From Lottiidibacillus patelloidae (GTDB lineage: Bacteria; Bacillota; Bacilli; Bacillales; SA5d-4), in contig NZ_NPIA01000007.1 in NCBI RefSeq assembly GCF_002262935.1, positions 1-64,000 of the forward strand: a stretch of 64,000 nt of DNA, written 5' to 3'. Of the stretch, positions 1 through 7,988 are shown one piece after another; position 1 is the first letter of the stretch; each line of letters begins with the position of its first letter. The position numbers and the translations under genes are program-made. The notes below the pieces were generated by a model. That model saw only the letters and a list, made by a program, of their open reading frames with translations. It did no database searches and was not told the DNA's origin.

Positions 1-65
1 CTCGACTTGCATGTATTAGGCACGCCGCCAGCGTTCGTCCTGAGCCAGGATCAAACTCTCCATAA
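1..65 (-). rRNA. 16S ribosomal RNA, 5' end only
   Basis: The reverse complement carries the universal 16S start AGAGTTTGATCCTGGCTCAG followed by the conserved GACGAACGCTGGCGGCGTG block. Only about 65 bases are in the window; the rest of the gene lies to the left. The exact 5' end is estimated by analogy with Bacillus 16S genes (TTATGGAGAG) and may be off by a few bases. Confidence 0.97.
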
Positions 66-220
66 TAGTTTGTTTGATTGCTCATTTTCCATCTTTTTTT
101 GAAAGGTGTATGGAACCTTTTATCTAGAGTGTTAACTCTAGGAATTACGATTGACTCGCTTGGCGTTTCGTTTAGTTTTCAAAGAACAAATTTGACGATT
201 GCTTTAAAAGCAACTCAGTT
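66..220 (-). other. rRNA operon leader with boxA antiterminator
   Basis: This is the transcribed leader between the rRNA promoter and 16S. At 173-189 the minus strand reads TTGTTCTTTGAAAACTA, the typical Bacillaceae boxA-like element used in Nus-dependent antitermination and processing of rRNA. A short inverted repeat (CTAGAGT/ACTCTAG, 124-140) could form part of the precursor processing stem. No protein-coding potential is seen. Confidence 0.8.
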
Positions 221-250
221 AATATAGCACATAAGTTCATTCTTCGTCAA
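221..250 (-). promoter_or_regulatory. rRNA operon sigma-A promoter
   Basis: On the minus strand a -35 box TTGACG (245-250) and a -10 box TATATT (221-226) are separated by 18 bases, with an extended TGC immediately before the -10. Position just upstream of the boxA leader supports a strong rrn promoter. Additional upstream rrn promoters are possible but I do not see a clear one. Confidence 0.8.
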
Positions 251-287
251 CAACAATCTTTAATGTTTTTTTAAAGAATTATTGTTG
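251..287. repeat. Inverted repeat upstream of the rrn promoter
   Basis: CAACAATCTTTAA pairs with TTAAAGAATTATTGTTG across a T-rich loop, with a 4-base bulge. It lies directly upstream of the rrn -35 box. It could be a remnant terminator or a structural element; no gene on the minus strand ends here, so its role is unknown. Confidence 0.5.
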
Positions 288-431
288 AGTGCGATATAAA
301 TAATAATTTACCACCGATACACATATATGGTCAACTGGAAATGATAGGTAATGAACGCTGTGAATTTTAGTCATTTAATGTTTTATGTTCACGTAAAATA
401 TCTTAATGAATTAATATAGGTGGTGTTATAA

Positions 432-1325
432 ATGAAAGAAGTAAACATCCCATCTTATTTATATTTACCCCTCAAAATAAGTACAAACTCAAATATTTTA
501 TTTCATTATACGAATATCGATGCAATCTTTAGTATTTTCAAACAAGAGAAACTTTGGTTTTCAAAAAGCGATTTTCTGAATGACCCATCAGAAATACATT
601 ATATTCAAGATGTATTGAATGAAGTGTGTGATCAATTACAATTAAGTATGGGCGCAAAAGAATTCAAGCGGGAAATTTCAAAATTATTCTCGAGGGAACA
701 TCCACTTCCAAAGGATGTGTATATATTATCTTTAACAGACAATAGTGATTCCTTAACGTTATGGTCCAATTACTCTGAATTTGTAGGGTACAATATCGGG
801 TTAAACATTTCTTCTTTAATTTCATCATTGGAAAACCAACATATTTCGTACAATCACGGAAAAGTAGTCTATGATAGGAAAAATCAAAAAAGGATTATTG
901 AGCAAGAACTTAAAATATTCTATAACTATTGGTCGATGATAGACTCTAATCAAAAACTTGAACAACTTCAATTATTAAATGCGTTATTTAATAGGATGTT
1001 CATTTACTCCATCTTTTTTAAAAAATCTCCTTTTTATCAGGAAGAAGAATATAGAGTCGCACTTCTGTTTGATAATGTAGCGACTAATAACAATTCAAAT
1101 AACCACCATAAATTCCCCGTCTGTTTTAGAACATTTAACGAAGTGTTAATTCCATATATTGAAGTACCAATATTAAATAATGAAGGATTTTTACCTATTG
1201 AAAGCATCACTATTGGACCAAAAAATACAATAGACATTGCTACTGAAGGACTTAAATACTTTTTAAAAGTCAAAAAATACGACTTTGTAGATGTACAAAA
1301 ATCAAACATACCATTAAGATATTAA
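432..1325 (+). CDS. DUF2971 domain protein
   Basis: A 297-residue cytoplasmic protein. Residues about 22-60 (ILFHYTNIDAIFSIFKQ, then FSKSDFLNDPSEIHY) are the signature of the DUF2971 family, whose biochemical role is unknown; members often occur in accessory or defence-linked regions. An AGGTGG ribosome site at about 418-424 supports the ATG at 432. It stands alone between the rRNA operon on the opposite strand and murG, and its very AT-rich sequence hints at an acquired gene. No signal peptide or membrane segment is visible. I cannot assign a reaction. Confidence 0.75.
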   Translation: MKEVNIPSYLYLPLKISTNSNILFHYTNIDAIFSIFKQEKLWFSKSDFLNDPSEIHYIQDVLNEVCDQLQLSMGAKEFKREISKLFSREHPLPKDVYILSLTDNSDSLTLWSNYSEFVGYNIGLNISSLISSLENQHISYNHGKVVYDRKNQKRIIEQELKIFYNYWSMIDSNQKLEQLQLLNALFNRMFIYSIFFKKSPFYQEEEYRVALLFDNVATNNNSNNHHKFPVCFRTFNEVLIPYIEVPILNNEGFLPIESITIGPKNTIDIATEGLKYFLKVKKYDFVDVQKSNIPLRY

Positions 1326-1381
1326 TTAGTACTAGAAGGTAAAAAATAAACTGAAATTTACTTAAACGAGGAGGCAAAGAG

Positions 1382-2446
1382 ATGAAAAAAATCATCTTAA
1401 CAGGTGGCGGTTCTGCAGGACACGTGACTCCTAACTTAGCGCTCATCTCCAAACTTAACGAAGAGAAAAAATGGGAAATTCATTACATCGGCTCTAAAAA
1501 TGGTATTGAACGAGAATTAATTAACGAAACCAAAATTCCTTACCACCCCATCTCAAGTGGTAAATTACGACGATATATCGACCTCGAAAATATTAAAGAT
1601 CCTTTTAAAGTGTTAGCAGGTGTTGCCCAGTCTTATCGACTTATTCGAAAATTAAAACCTCAAGTTGTTTTTTCTAAAGGTGGATTTGTTTCTGTCCCTG
1701 TTGTAATAGGGGCTTGGTTAAACAAAGTTCCTGTCTACATACATGAATCAGACTTAACGCCTGGTTTAGCTAACAAAATTGCAATGAAATTTTCGACGAA
1801 GGTTTTTACTACATTTGATGAAACAATAGCTTATTTACCAAAAGAAAAAGCCGTGCACACCGGCTCTCCTATTAGAGAAGCAATTTTGAAGGGCAACTTA
1901 AAAAGCGGTCTCTCCTTCTTGGACTTCGATAACAGTAAGCCCATCATAACAATTATGGGAGGTAGCTTAGGTTCACTGAAAATTAATGAAATAGTTCGAG
2001 CTGCATTACCTGAATTACTAAAACATTATCAAATCGTTCATCTATGCGGAAAAGGAAAAGTTGATGAAGGATTGAATAATACAGTTGGTTATCGACAATA
2101 CGAGTATCTCGGAGATGAATTGCCAGACATATTAGCTGCTACAAATTATGTAATATCTCGCGCTGGATCTAATTCAATTTTTGAATTTTTAACATTAAAA
2201 AAGCCAATGTTACTCATCCCTCTGTCGCGAAATGCTAGCCGTGGTGATCAAATTTTAAATGCAGAATCTTTTAAAAAGAAAGGCTTTGCATCTGTAATTG
2301 AAGAAGAAGATTTAACAACTGAAACATTAATTAAAGAAATGAAAAACTTACATGACCAAAAAGTCACCTATATCGATCAAATGTATAAATATGCTCCATC
2401 AAATGCAATTGAAACGATTGCAAATTATTTAAATGAGAAAAATTAA
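1382..2446 (+). CDS. murG: MurG-family UDP-GlcNAc:lipid I N-acetylglucosaminyltransferase
   Basis: A 354-residue glycosyltransferase of the MurG family, which adds GlcNAc to lipid I on the inner membrane face to make lipid II. The N-terminal glycine-rich loop ([12 protein letters not shown], residues 7-18), the second-domain loop TIMGGSLGS and the C-terminal donor-binding region ([13 protein letters not shown], then LLIPLS and GDQILNA) are all present, and length is normal. GAGGAGG sits just before the ATG at 1382. It is not in a division/cell-wall cluster, so it is probably the second MurG paralogue known from some Bacillus genomes rather than the dcw copy; that is inferred from context alone. 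Confidence 0.85.
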   Translation: MKKIILTGGGSAGHVTPNLALISKLNEEKKWEIHYIGSKNGIERELINETKIPYHPISSGKLRRYIDLENIKDPFKVLAGVAQSYRLIRKLKPQVVFSKGGFVSVPVVIGAWLNKVPVYIHESDLTPGLANKIAMKFSTKVFTTFDETIAYLPKEKAVHTGSPIREAILKGNLKSGLSFLDFDNSKPIITIMGGSLGSLKINEIVRAALPELLKHYQIVHLCGKGKVDEGLNNTVGYRQYEYLGDELPDILAATNYVISRAGSNSIFEFLTLKKPMLLIPLSRNASRGDQILNAESFKKKGFASVIEEEDLTTETLIKEMKNLHDQKVTYIDQMYKYAPSNAIETIANYLNEKN

Positions 2447-2447
2447 A

Positions 2448-2482
2448 TTGGAGTGCCTTATTAATAGGTACTCCAGTTTTTC
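2448..2482. terminator. Bidirectional terminator between murG and the ABC permease
   Basis: TTGGAGTGCC and GGTACTCCAG form a stem with loop TTATTAATA, followed by TTTTT on the plus strand; the convergent permease gene ends within a few bases. It serves the plus-strand murG and possibly the opposing operon. Confidence 0.8.
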
Positions 2483-2484
2483 TA

Positions 2485-3585
2485 TCAGTTCCACTTAAAT
2501 AAATAGCTAGCTGCAGCAAAAGAAACGATTAGCCATCCAAATAAGAAAAGGACCTCTAAACCTAGTGCTGATAATGAGCTGCCAACATTCATAACTTCTC
2601 TCATAGCTGTACTTAAATGCGAAATGGGTATTGCTTTAATAATAGGTTGAATAAATTCTGGCATATCATTAATTGGGAAAAATACCCCTCCTAAAAACAT
2701 CATCGGAAAAGAGAGAAATCCTGCAATTGGCCCAGCACTTTCAGCAGTCTTAGAAATAGCAGCAATGATAAACCCAATTGACATAAAAGTTAACGTTCCT
2801 AATATCACAAAGAAAATTAACGTAAACCATGAACCTTTTACAGAAACATCAAAAACTAAATTCGCAATAAGTAAAACGATTAATGCTTGTGTTGCATTCA
2901 AAATAAGTCTAGCCGTTATTTGCGCACTAATAAAAGTTGATGCTTTTAATGGCGTACCTTGCATCCTTCTTAGTATTCCTCTTTCTCTCCATGATGCGAT
3001 CTGGCCTGCCACCCCGTTCATATTATTGCTTAGAATCATTAAAGCAACAATTCCTGGTACTAAAAAGTCAATATAACGAAGCTCAATAGCTTTAATACCT
3101 ATTGTATCCGTAGTGATAACAGGCTTATAGTCTACTTGTTGCTTACTAATTGAATCAATAATTCCACTTATTACAGCTAAACCAATTTGTGATACAGACA
3201 TCTCAGTTTCATCATAAAAAACTACCAATTTAAACGGCTGTTTATCCTCTTCATTATGTAATAAATGTTCCTCATAGCCTTTTGGGATAACAATAACTAT
3301 TTGTTGATTCCCATCCTCCAATTCAGCTACTGCCTTGCTTTCATTTTTTTCAGTTGTAATCGTTAAAGTCTCTTGCTTTTCTAAAATGTCTACTAATTGC
3401 TTAGACTCTAAAGATTTATCTTCGTCTACAATTGCTATATCTAGACTTACCCCATTTCCATCAGAAAAGATCGAGCCAAAAATCAGCATTAAAAAGATAG
3501 GAAATAACAATGTCCAAATAAGAACTTGTTTATTTCTCATGAATATTCGAAGTTGAGCTAATGTTAGCTGTTTATATCCCTTCAT
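2485..3585 (-). CDS. ABC-2 type transporter permease
   Basis: A 366-residue membrane subunit of an ABC exporter. One helix near the N-terminus (VLIWTLLFPIFLMLIFGSIF), a large extracytoplasmic region of about 130 residues, and then five hydrophobic helices (from about residue 175 to the end) match the ABC2 membrane family used for drug, antibiotic or lipid export. The ATG overlaps the stop of the upstream ATPase gene by 4 bases, so the two are translationally coupled. Substrate cannot be told from sequence; the paired ATPase resembles drug/antibiotic resistance exporters. Confidence 0.85.
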   Translation of the reverse strand: MKGYKQLTLAQLRIFMRNKQVLIWTLLFPIFLMLIFGSIFSDGNGVSLDIAIVDEDKSLESKQLVDILEKQETLTITTEKNESKAVAELEDGNQQIVIVIPKGYEEHLLHNEEDKQPFKLVVFYDETEMSVSQIGLAVISGIIDSISKQQVDYKPVITTDTIGIKAIELRYIDFLVPGIVALMILSNNMNGVAGQIASWRERGILRRMQGTPLKASTFISAQITARLILNATQALIVLLIANLVFDVSVKGSWFTLIFFVILGTLTFMSIGFIIAAISKTAESAGPIAGFLSFPMMFLGGVFFPINDMPEFIQPIIKAIPISHLSTAMREVMNVGSSLSALGLEVLFLFGWLIVSFAAASYLFKWN

Positions 3586-4487
3586 TCTTCACGAAGCCTC
3601 CTCCCTGTTAATGAAATAAACACATCTTCCAAAGTTGCCGCACGAATATGTAAGTCCTGAAAAATGATTGATTTTTCTTTACATATAAATAACAAGTGAG
3701 ACAACGTTTCTTGGAGATTACTTGAATAGATATAGATGTAATTTGATTTTTTTGTTACTTTCGTTACATTTGGTAGTTCATTCCAATTTAATTCACCTTC
3801 TATTACTCGAAACTCAATCGCATTATCAGAGTGTAATAGTTTTACTAATTTTTCAGGCGTATCAAGCGCAATAATTTCTCCTTGATCGATAATGGCAATT
3901 CTATCGCACAACACATGCGCTTCATCCATGTAATGTGTAGTTAAAACGATGGTTTTACCATCTTCTTTAAGCTTTAAAATAATATCCCAAAGTACTCTTC
4001 TTGCTTGGGGATCCAACCCAGTTGTAGGTTCATCCAAAAAAACCACGTCAGGATCGTGTACTAGTGCTAGCGCAATGGCTAATCGCTGTTTTTGCCCACC
4101 AGAAAGATTTTTAACCCTATCTGATTTCTTTTCTAATAACATCATTGATTCTATTAAATGCTCAATATCAACTTGCTTTTTATAAAAACTCCCGTACATT
4201 TCTATTAATTCTTCAACTGTTAATAATTCAAATAAGGAAGTAGCTTGTAGTTGGACACCCATTACTTCTTTCATTTTCCCAACATCTGTTACTACATCAT
4301 AGCCACCTAATGTCGCACTTCCTTCATCTGGCTTCCTTAAGCCTACTAACATTTCTATTGTAGTCGTTTTTCCAGCACCATTTGGTCCTAACAATCCAAA
4401 GATTTCACCTTTATTAACAGTAAAATTAACGCCATTAACAGCGGTCAATTTTCCATACTTCTTTATTAACCCTTTTACTTGTATCAA
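3582..4487 (-). CDS. ABC transporter ATP-binding protein
   Basis: A 301-residue nucleotide-binding subunit. Walker A GPNGAGKTT (about residues 34-42), signature LSGGQKQRL (about 129-137), Walker B VVFLDEPTTGLD and the H-loop TTHYMDEAH are complete, so it should hydrolyse ATP. The C-terminal 80 residues form the extra domain typical of the DrrA/CcmA-type exporters. It is first in a two-gene operon with the ABC-2 permease. No regulator or resistance gene adjoins it, so the substrate stays unassigned. Confidence 0.92.
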   Translation of the reverse strand: MIQVKGLIKKYGKLTAVNGVNFTVNKGEIFGLLGPNGAGKTTTIEMLVGLRKPDEGSATLGGYDVVTDVGKMKEVMGVQLQATSLFELLTVEELIEMYGSFYKKQVDIEHLIESMMLLEKKSDRVKNLSGGQKQRLAIALALVHDPDVVFLDEPTTGLDPQARRVLWDIILKLKEDGKTIVLTTHYMDEAHVLCDRIAIIDQGEIIALDTPEKLVKLLHSDNAIEFRVIEGELNWNELPNVTKVTKKSNYIYIYSSNLQETLSHLLFICKEKSIIFQDLHIRAATLEDVFISLTGRRLREE

Positions 4488-4643
4488 CTTACCCTCTCCT
4501 TCTCTATTTGAAATTCATCTTATTGTTCTCTATATTCTAGGTTTTTACTAAATACCCTTTTTCGCTATCAATCTACAAAAATATACAATATTAACTTGTA
4601 ATAATTCTGTAATATAGATATTTTATATATAGGGGGAATTAAA

Positions 4644-5600
4644 ATGAATATACTAAAAAAACTATCACTTGCTGCAATTTCTTTTGTAATTTATGTTTCT
4701 GTACCGACTTTACTTTTATTAAGTGTTTTCCAAAGTGTTATTTTCGAGGATAAGGTGATTTCCAATTCGATGGAAAAAACCGGGTTATATGAACGCACAA
4801 CCGAAGGGTTAGTAAGTGATTTAACTGTAACTCGTGAAAATTTCATTAATGAAGAATCAGAAGCATATAAACGTGCTCCTGAAAAAGTTAATGCTAAAGT
4901 TGACCAATATGTATCAACAATTAATGGGATTATTGAAGAAACAGTAACTACTGAATGGATGAAACAAAAGTTTTTAGGGCTTGAAGAAGAAATTCTTTTA
5001 GCTATAAAGGGCGAAGAAAATATTAATCTAACAATTAATATCGCTAATTTAAAAGAAGATATATTAGTGAAATTTGACGCTTCATTTACTGAAGAAGAGA
5101 AGAATGAAGAATTTCACCAAGAAGTAAGAGCAAGTTTATCTAAAACTCCTACAACTATTGATGTCAAAGAAGCTGGTTTAAATACTAGTGGAATTGAAAT
5201 GCTTCAAACATATTATAAGGAATATAACCAAAATAATTTAATGGTAAGTGGTGCACTCATCTTATTATTTATAATTGGATCTTTCATTGCCTTTAAACTA
5301 GGAGAAACATTCCGCTGGACAGGTACTACAATTACTTCAACAGGTTTAAGCATTATTTTCTATTATTTAGGATTAAAGTACTTCCTTACAATTTTAAGTA
5401 AAATTAACATCGCTATCCCAAGTGCTGGTGGCTTATCTTCGCAGCAAATCGAGAATGTAATGTCTTATATTACAACTTCATTAGCTGACAAATTATTACC
5501 ATACGGAATTGCCGTAATTGTAATTGGGTTAGTAATTCTTGTTATCAGTTTTGTCCCTAAATTTAAAAAGCAACCAATTTCAGAGAAACAAGCAGCATAG
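4644..5600 (+). CDS. Integral membrane protein with large extracytoplasmic domain
   Basis: A 318-residue protein that I do not recognise as a named family. Residues 8-30 form an N-terminal membrane anchor or uncleaved signal; about 165 charged, helix-prone residues follow outside the membrane (many E/K, with DLTVTRENFINEESE-like segments). Three further hydrophobic helices occupy about residues 200-218, 227-250 and 285-305, and the short basic tail KFKKQPISEKQAA would be cytoplasmic. AGGGGG precedes the ATG at 4644. It is a single-gene unit followed by a strong terminator. Function unknown. Confidence 0.7.
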   Translation: MNILKKLSLAAISFVIYVSVPTLLLLSVFQSVIFEDKVISNSMEKTGLYERTTEGLVSDLTVTRENFINEESEAYKRAPEKVNAKVDQYVSTINGIIEETVTTEWMKQKFLGLEEEILLAIKGEENINLTINIANLKEDILVKFDASFTEEEKNEEFHQEVRASLSKTPTTIDVKEAGLNTSGIEMLQTYYKEYNQNNLMVSGALILLFIIGSFIAFKLGETFRWTGTTITSTGLSIIFYYLGLKYFLTILSKINIAIPSAGGLSSQQIENVMSYITTSLADKLLPYGIAVIVIGLVILVISFVPKFKKQPISEKQAA

Positions 5601-5655
5601 TTCAACTAGATATTTTAATTACAACATTAAATCATTTACTACAGTAAAATACATA

Positions 5656-5700
5656 GAGGTGACCAGAAGACACATTAGTCATCTGGCCACCTCTTTTTTT
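5656..5700 (+). terminator. Rho-independent terminator
   Basis: GAGGTGACCAGA pairs with TCTGGCCACCTC and is followed by seven T residues. It ends the membrane-protein gene and lies just beyond the stop of the convergent coat-protein gene, so it may serve both. Confidence 0.88.
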
Positions 5701-5727
5701 GCAAGTAAAATGCCAACCTTCTATGCG

Positions 5728-6510
5728 TTATTTCTTCTTCAATTTAAAAGCCCACATATTGCCATCTTTCCAGTAACTCTTACCTTTTGTGAATTTAGCA
5801 GATGAGCGTTTTCTTGAACAACGGCGTTTAATTTTTGTACGTGATGTGCATTTGCTCAATTTTCGAGATTTGCACTTGCTTGTTCTTTTCTTCGAGCGCT
5901 TACTTGACTTTCGCCATGTGCACTTACTTGATGTGCGCTTTGAGCGCTTACTAGATTTTCGTGATGTGCACTTGCTTAATCTGCGCTTCGAGCGCTTACA
6001 TGTTTTTCGCGTTGTTCGTTTCTTTGATCTTCTTTTCAAATGTTTGCAAGATTTACGTTTTGAATGTTTTTTAGATTTTTTAGATGAACGTTTACTTAGC
6101 TTACGCCATGTGCACTTACTTGAAGTTCGTTTTGTGCACTTGCTTGAAGTTCGTTTTGTGCACTTACTTGAAGTTCGTTTTGTACACTTACTTGAAGTTC
6201 GTTTTGTACACTTACTTGAAGTTCGTTTTGTACACTTACTTGAAGTTCGTTTTGTACACTTGCTTGATGTGCGCTTACAACTTGAAGATGAAAGTCGATA
6301 TTTTCGCGTCGAACAACGAATACCAGTTACAAAACGTTTCTTTTTGCAACTAGTAGTGTAGTGGCGTTTTGATTTGCACTTACGAGATGTTTTCTTCGAC
6401 GTTCGCTTACTAGTATTCTTACATGGCTCTTGGTACATATAATATCCATCACCACGAGAAGAAACCCGTTTTGCTGCCTTTTTAATCTCTTGTTCACTGT
6501 AGTTATACAT
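5728..6510 (-). CDS. cotG: CotG-like basic, Ser/Lys/Cys-rich spore coat protein
   Basis: A 260-residue low-complexity protein made almost wholly of K, R, S, T and C. The start is the ATG at 6510, set by AAGGAGGG six bases upstream, rather than the more upstream in-frame start. Residues about 80-140 hold tandem TSSKCTKR octapeptides, followed by degenerate SKCTWRK/SKRSKKR units. B. subtilis CotG has Ser-rich basic tandem repeats that the CotH kinase phosphorylates, and its gene is divergent from cotH; the same divergent arrangement is seen here with cotH at 6755. Cysteines in nearly every repeat suggest disulfide cross-linking in the coat. Identity rests on composition and context, since low-complexity sequence cannot prove homology. 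Confidence 0.72.
   Translation of the reverse strand: MYNYSEQEIKKAAKRVSSRGDGYYMYQEPCKNTSKRTSKKTSRKCKSKRHYTTSCKKKRFVTGIRCSTRKYRLSSSSCKRTSSKCTKRTSSKCTKRTSSKCTKRTSSKCTKRTSSKCTKRTSSKCTKRTSSKCTWRKLSKRSSKKSKKHSKRKSCKHLKRRSKKRTTRKTCKRSKRRLSKCTSRKSSKRSKRTSSKCTWRKSSKRSKKRTSKCKSRKLSKCTSRTKIKRRCSRKRSSAKFTKGKSYWKDGNMWAFKLKKK
6119..6262 (-). repeat. Six 24-bp tandem repeats inside the cotG-like gene
   Basis: The plus strand repeats CTTGAAGTTCGTTTTGT plus a seven-base G/ACACTTA/G end every 24 bases from 6119, six full copies with one or two variable positions, and decayed copies on both sides. Each unit encodes eight residues (TSSKCTKR). Near-identity at the DNA level indicates recent expansion by slippage or unequal crossing-over. 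Confidence 0.95.
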
Positions 6511-6708
6511 GAAGTCCCTCCTTATTATCATTTTTAGAACAGGAATGATTCGCTTCATTTATTAGACAGACTTTTCCTAGTACACTAGTAATTTTTCATT
6601 CCTAGTCTTATTAATAACGTACGGTAACCAAGCGTGTTTTGCTTTAGTCAATCGCATATTTTTAAGAAAATGGACGTTTCCATCATGTGTCAAGGTTGTC
6701 ATGCTTTT

Positions 6709-6717
6709 CATACGATT
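6709..6717 (+). promoter_or_regulatory. Possible sigma-K -10 element before cotH
   Basis: CATACGATT at 6709-6717 resembles the sigma-K -10 consensus CATANNNTA (one mismatch) and lies 38 bases before the cotH start. The -35 AC element is not clear, so this is a weak call supported mainly by the known mother-cell expression of cotH. Confidence 0.3.
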
Positions 6718-6754
6718 TAATAAACATTAAACACATTTGAAAGGTGTAGCACTC

Positions 6755-7852
6755 ATGACAAATCATAATTTACCTATATATAAAGTGTTCATCCACCCGA
6801 AAGATCTTTCTGATTTAAGAAAAGAAATATGGAGTGATGAACCAGTACCTGCATATTTAACTCCCAATCAAAGTAAGAAAAAGTACGATATTGACATTGT
6901 TTATCGAGGGTCACATATTAGAGAATTTGTAAAAAAGTCATACCATATTAAGTTTTACAAACCGGAATTCTTTCATGGTCTAAAGGAATTTCACTTAAAT
7001 GCAGAATATAAAGACCCTTCGATGATCAGAAATAAATTATCATTCGATTTCTTTTCAAGCATTGGTGTATTAGCACCAACGTCTAGACATATCCTTCTCG
7101 TCATTAACGGGAAAACTGAAGGCGTTTATCTTCAATTGGAGTCCGTCGATGAGCAATTCCTGACTAAACGGAACATTCAAAATGGAGCAATTTTTTATGC
7201 TATAGACGGAGATGCTAACTTCTCTTTAATTAGCGACTATGATAAAGGTCCTAAGAAAACGTTGGATCAAGGCTATGAGATGAAATGTGGTAACGAAGAG
7301 GACTTATTAGCACTACAGGAATTAATCTTCAAAATAAATACATTAACAAAAGATGAATTCAATCAAGAAATTGGAAGTTGCGTCAACATTGAAAAGTATT
7401 TACGTTGGTTGACTGGAATCACTTGCACGCAAAATTATGATGGATTTGTTCATAATTATTCGTTATATAGAAACCACAATACAGGATTATTCGAGATAAT
7501 GCCTTGGGATTACGATGCTACTTGGGGTAGAGATGTTAATGGAAAGGTAATGGATTACGATTATTTAAGAATTCAAGGATTTAATACACTTACTGCCCGA
7601 ATATTAGATAACCCCATTTACCGGAAATTATATTGTAATATTCTTGAAGAAGTGTTAGACAAAAACTTTACTATTGAAAAAATGCAACCGAAAGTAGAGC
7701 GTCTTCATTCATTAATTCAACCAGCTATTATTGAAGATCCTTACAAGAAAAAAGATATAACGACTTTTAACAATGAAGTAGAATTCATCCTTACCTTTGT
7801 AAGGGATCGTAATAGTTATATAAAATCACAAATGCACAGACTAACTAACTAA
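6755..7852 (+). CDS. cotH: Spore coat protein kinase CotH
   Basis: A 365-residue CotH-family atypical protein kinase that phosphorylates serines in CotG and CotB during coat assembly in the mother cell. The stretch QNYDGFVHNYSLYRNHNTG and the following MPWDYDATWGRD carry the family's Asp/Asn catalytic and metal-binding residues; the upstream YHIKF motif around residue 70 contains the expected conserved lysine. Length matches the family. AAGGTG eight bases before the ATG at 6755 makes this start better than an in-frame TTG at 6737. It is divergent from the CotG-like gene and followed by cotB, the B. subtilis neighbourhood. Confidence 0.9.
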   Translation: MTNHNLPIYKVFIHPKDLSDLRKEIWSDEPVPAYLTPNQSKKKYDIDIVYRGSHIREFVKKSYHIKFYKPEFFHGLKEFHLNAEYKDPSMIRNKLSFDFFSSIGVLAPTSRHILLVINGKTEGVYLQLESVDEQFLTKRNIQNGAIFYAIDGDANFSLISDYDKGPKKTLDQGYEMKCGNEEDLLALQELIFKINTLTKDEFNQEIGSCVNIEKYLRWLTGITCTQNYDGFVHNYSLYRNHNTGLFEIMPWDYDATWGRDVNGKVMDYDYLRIQGFNTLTARILDNPIYRKLYCNILEEVLDKNFTIEKMQPKVERLHSLIQPAIIEDPYKKKDITTFNNEVEFILTFVRDRNSYIKSQMHRLTN

Positions 7853-7988
7853 TTATCTAATTATTTCACCTAAAATTTAGGTATACGTTTAGTTTGTAGA
7901 AAATAGGCGCATGAAAAGGATCAATGTACCCTCAATAAACGTATAAATGCATTATATATGACCCAAAAGTTATTGAGGAGGCTATAAA

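Noticed and set aside
251-287. Terminator for an upstream minus-strand gene
   Set aside because: No minus-strand gene ends here; the neighbouring DUF2971 gene is on the plus strand, so it is kept only as an inverted repeat.
5789-6361. Plus-strand open frames opposite the cotG-like gene
   Set aside because: They mirror the low-complexity repeats; the minus-strand gene has a proper ribosome site and cotH context.
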